Assembly: GCA_013816725.1 (NCBI GenBank)
Contig: JACDEA010000100.1
Coordinates: 1 to 7,367, forward strand
Direction of reading: 5' to 3'
Length of the DNA stretch: 7,367 nucleotides
Source of the DNA: Actinomycetota bacterium
GTDB lineage: Bacteria > Actinomycetota > Acidimicrobiia > Acidimicrobiales > JACDEA01
Made by a program: the position numbers and the translations under genes. The number at the start of each line of letters is the position of its first letter. Positions within the stretch are counted from its first letter, which is position 1. This document shows, in pieces, positions 5,375-7,367 of the stretch. A model generated the notes under the pieces. That model did no database searches and was not told the DNA's origin. It saw only the letters and a list, made by a program, of their open reading frames with translations.

Positions 5375-5469
5375 GGCAGCGCCGATTATTGACACACCCC
5401 TGTGGGATCCTGGGGACACCGGTGGGACAGCCGCATAGCTCCCGACCTGCGGAATCGGATGCTTGTCCC

Positions 5470-5520
5470 CAATCCACAGGACCTACTACCGCTTCTCCGT
5501 TTTACATCTACTTACTTTCA
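5470..5520 (+). promoter_or_regulatory. Candidate basal unwinding element (DnaA box, GC spacer, CTACTA, AT-rich stretch)
   Basis: CAATCCACA (5470-5478) is followed by a 4-nt GGAC spacer and CTACTA (5483-5488). In other bacteria the DnaA-trio is a repeated 3'-GAT-5' triplet, that is TAG on one strand and CTA on the other, placed just beyond a DnaA box and a short GC-rich spacer. The next bases to 5520 contain only 2 G in 40 and are about 60% A+T in an otherwise GC-rich window. After two clean triplets the repeat decays, so this is a candidate only. Confidence 0.45.
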
Positions 5521-5531
5521 AGGACGAGAAC

Positions 5532-6638
5532 GTGAAGTTTCGCTGTGAACGCGACACGCTGGCCGAGATCCTGGCCACCGCTGGCCGCGCTGTTTCGGCG
5601 CGAGGTGGAGCACTTCCGATCCTCGCTGGTGTTCGCCTCGAAGTGGCGGGCGACCAACTGCTCGTCGCCGGCACCGACCTCGATCTCACGATTCAGGCCA
5701 AGACCACCGTGGCCGGCGGGGAGGACGGTGTTTGCGTCGTTCCGGCACGATTGGTCGCCGACATCGTGCGCGCCCTCGAACCCGGTGCGGTGATGATCGA
5801 GTCCGACGACGAAGAGGTTCGCATCGCGTCGGGTCGATCGCAGTTCGCCGTGCGGTCCCTGGCCGCCGACGACTTCCCCCGGCTCCCAGCACCGCCCGAC
5901 CAGTCGGGCGCGGTCACGTTGCCCGCCGCCGACCTCAGCGACGCCCTACGCCAGGTGGTTCGGGCCGCCAGCGCCGACGACGCCCGGCCGGTGCTCACGG
6001 GAGTCCTTGTGGCCGCCGAGGAAGGCGGGCTGCGCCTCGTGGCCACCGACTCCTATCGCCTCGCCGTCCGCGACCTGCCGGGCGCGCATGTGCTTCGCGA
6101 GGGGCAGAAGGTTCTCGTACCGTCGCGCGCATTGGCCGAACTACAACGGCTCCTCAGCGGCGCGCAGGAGGTCACTCTGCGCCTCGGCGAGCACGACGTC
6201 ACGTTCGAGGTGGGGGAGGTTCGTCTCACCACGCGCCTGATCGAGGGTGAGTTCCCGAACTACCGCCAGCTCATACCGGCTAGCTACCCCAACCGGCTGA
6301 TCATCAGCAAGGAAGCGCTGCTCGACGCGGTCAAGCGGGTCAAGCTCCTGGTGCGAGACCAGACCACACCCGTGCGCCTCGCCATGCGAGCCGACGGCGT
6401 CGAGCTCACCGTGACGAACCCGGAGGAGGGCAAGGCCACCGAGGACGTCGACGCCAAATACGAGGGCGCCGAGATGACCGTGGCGTTCAACCCGGCGTAT
6501 CTGAGCGACGGTGTGGAGGCGATCACGGGCGGCGAGGTGCTGCTGGAAACCCTCGACGCGTTGAAGCCGGCCACACTTCGGGCCACCGAGGCCTCAGGGG
6601 AATACCTGTACTTGTTGATGCCCGTCCGGGTCACCTGA
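5532..6638 (+). CDS. dnaN: DNA polymerase III beta subunit (sliding clamp)
   Basis: DnaN forms a homodimeric ring that holds the replicative polymerase and other factors on DNA. The 368-residue product has the expected length and the three-fold clamp architecture (~1-120, 125-245, 250-368). Family motifs include ALPILAGVRLEV (27-38), ATDSYRLAVR (171-180), RLIEGEFPNYRQLIP (245-259), AFNPAYLSDGVEAI (328-341) and the C-terminal YLYLLMPVRV (358-367), which lines the partner-binding cleft. Start: GTG 5532 (MKFRCERDTL) has AAGGA 7 nt upstream (5520-5524). An in-frame ATG at 5463 would add 23 residues, but these fall in the presumed origin and do not look like a clamp. It is followed by recF after 30 bp. 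Confidence 0.98.
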   Translation: MKFRCERDTLAEILATAGRAVSARGGALPILAGVRLEVAGDQLLVAGTDLDLTIQAKTTVAGGEDGVCVVPARLVADIVRALEPGAVMIESDDEEVRIASGRSQFAVRSLAADDFPRLPAPPDQSGAVTLPAADLSDALRQVVRAASADDARPVLTGVLVAAEEGGLRLVATDSYRLAVRDLPGAHVLREGQKVLVPSRALAELQRLLSGAQEVTLRLGEHDVTFEVGEVRLTTRLIEGEFPNYRQLIPASYPNRLIISKEALLDAVKRVKLLVRDQTTPVRLAMRADGVELTVTNPEEGKATEDVDAKYEGAEMTVAFNPAYLSDGVEAITGGEVLLETLDALKPATLRATEASGEYLYLLMPVRVT

Positions 6639-6668
6639 CTCACCGCCCACGACGCGCCCCGGCCCGGC

Positions 6669-7367
6669 ATGCGAGTGACCCGTCTCTGGCTCACGGATTT
6701 TCGTAACTACGCGTCGGCCGACATTGCCATTCCCGACGACGGGCTCACCGTGGTCGCCGGCGGCAACGGCCAGGGCAAGACCAACTTGCTCGAGGCGCTC
6801 GGGTACCTGGCCACACTTGCGAGCTTCCGGGGCGCGCCCACCGAGGCGCTCATCCGGGTCGGCGCCACTAGCGCGGTCGTGCGGGCCGAGGGCGAACGCG
6901 ACGGCCGTCGCATGTTGGTGGAGACCGAGATCGTCGGCGGCGGCAAAGGGCGGGTCCTGGTCAACTCACAACCGTTACGGCGGTCCCGCGACCTCCTCGG
7001 CGCGTTCCGGGTCACCGTGTTCGGCCCCGACGACCTCGATCTGGTCAAAGGAGGTCCCTCGGGCCGCCGGCAGTATCTCGACGAGCTGCTCGTGGCTGTG
7101 CAGCCGAGGCACGCGGAATTACAAGCCGAGGTCGATCGCATCCTGCGCCAGCGCAACGCGTTGCTGAAGCAGGCCGGCGGTCGCCTCTCCGCCGAGATCG
7201 TCGACACCCTCGACGTATGGGACGCGCGGCTGGCGGAAAAGGGGACCGCGCTGGCCGACGCGCGCGAGGCGCTGGTCGCCGACATCGAGCCGGAACTTAC
7301 GAAGGCCTATGACCAGGTCGCCGACTCGGCCGCCGCGGTGTCCGCCGGCTACGCGCGGTCGTGGGGG
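6669..7367 (+). CDS. recF: DNA replication/repair ATPase RecF (C-terminus beyond window)
   Basis: RecF is an SMC-like ATPase that, with RecO and RecR, loads RecA at single-strand gaps behind stalled forks. The window holds the first 233 residues of a protein usually around 360-400 long. It opens MRVTRLWLTDFRNYASADI, close to the family start (LTDFRNY). The Walker A loop is GNGQGKTNLLEAL (32-44), and the family motif FGPDDLDLVKGGPSGRRQYL (118-137) is followed by DELL. LRQRNALLKQ (159-168) begins the coiled-coil/lobe II region. The signature motif and Walker B should lie beyond the edge. ATG 6669 is chosen by homology. No Shine-Dalgarno is visible in the CG-rich 30 bp after dnaN, so coupling to dnaN translation is possible. 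GTG at 6675 is a less likely start. Confidence 0.97.
   Translation, partial: MRVTRLWLTDFRNYASADIAIPDDGLTVVAGGNGQGKTNLLEALGYLATLASFRGAPTEALIRVGATSAVVRAEGERDGRRMLVETEIVGGGKGRVLVNSQPLRRSRDLLGAFRVTVFGPDDLDLVKGGPSGRRQYLDELLVAVQPRHAELQAEVDRILRQRNALLKQAGGRLSAEIVDTLDVWDARLAEKGTALADAREALVADIEPELTKAYDQVADSAAAVSAGYARSWG

Larger units (their letters stand above)
5337..5531. other. oriC: Probable replication origin (oriC), dnaA-dnaN intergenic region
   Basis: The 195-bp gap between dnaA and dnaN is the usual oriC site in Gram-positive-type bacteria. It contains degenerate DnaA boxes TTATTGACA (5386-5394, 7 of 9) and CAATCCACA (5470-5478, 7 of 9). Three GGGA motifs at ~10-bp spacing occur at 5401-5427, and an AT-richer, G-poor stretch lies just before the dnaN ribosome-binding site. 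No perfect DnaA box is present, and the region is short compared with the long multi-box origins of Streptomyces or Mycobacterium. The call rests on position, box remnants and the box-plus-AT-rich layout. Confidence 0.6.

Noticed and set aside
5463..5531. Upstream ATG start for dnaN adding 23 residues.
   Set aside because: The extra residues do not match the clamp family and fall on the presumed unwinding element. GTG 5532 has a well-placed AAGGA.

Overview
The window is a chromosomal replication-origin region of a GC-rich bacterium, most likely an actinomycete-type (Actinomycetota) organism. The class Acidimicrobiia is my best guess, from the style of the YidC, RsmG and Jag proteins, but I cannot test this here. 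The gene order is the classic one around oriC. On the minus strand, running leftward, are rpmH-rnpA-yidD-yidC-jag-rsmG, then a parS site and the start of a probable parA. On the plus strand, running rightward, are dnaA-dnaN-recF. No mobile element, CRISPR array, tRNA or rRNA was seen.

Left arm (1-3572, minus strand): this is one tightly packed, probably co-transcribed block. rpmH (ribosomal protein L34) and rnpA (RNase P protein) overlap, and rnpA and yidD share an ATGA. yidD and yidC are 10 nt apart, yidC and jag are 1 nt apart, and jag and rsmG are adjacent or overlapping. The block joins ribosome and RNA maturation (L34, RNase P, RsmG) with membrane protein insertion (YidD, YidC) and the RNA-binding protein Jag/KhpB. 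A perfect 14-bp parS palindrome lies between rsmG and the partial parA-like frame, as expected for an origin-proximal segregation locus.

Centre (3573-3947): this divergent 375-bp gap holds a candidate promoter for the rpmH operon, three CGGTCC repeats, one consensus DnaA box, and two degenerate inverted boxes just before dnaA. These probably serve dnaA autoregulation and possibly part of the origin.

Right arm (3948-7367, plus strand): dnaA is complete and is followed by a 195-bp gap. That gap has a near-consensus DnaA box, a CTACTA element and a G-poor, AT-richer stretch, the layout of a basal unwinding site. dnaN (sliding clamp) is complete, and recF (gap-repair ATPase) runs off the window end.

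The most interesting point is the rpmH/rnpA pair. The only ordinary start codon giving a full RNase P protein is an ATG 4 nt upstream of the rpmH start, in another frame. rpmH would then lie entirely inside an N-terminally extended rnpA, the arrangement known from Thermus. Second-tier points are loss of the conserved groove arginine in YidC, the W-to-S change in the DnaA arginine-finger region, and the candidate unwinding element before dnaN.
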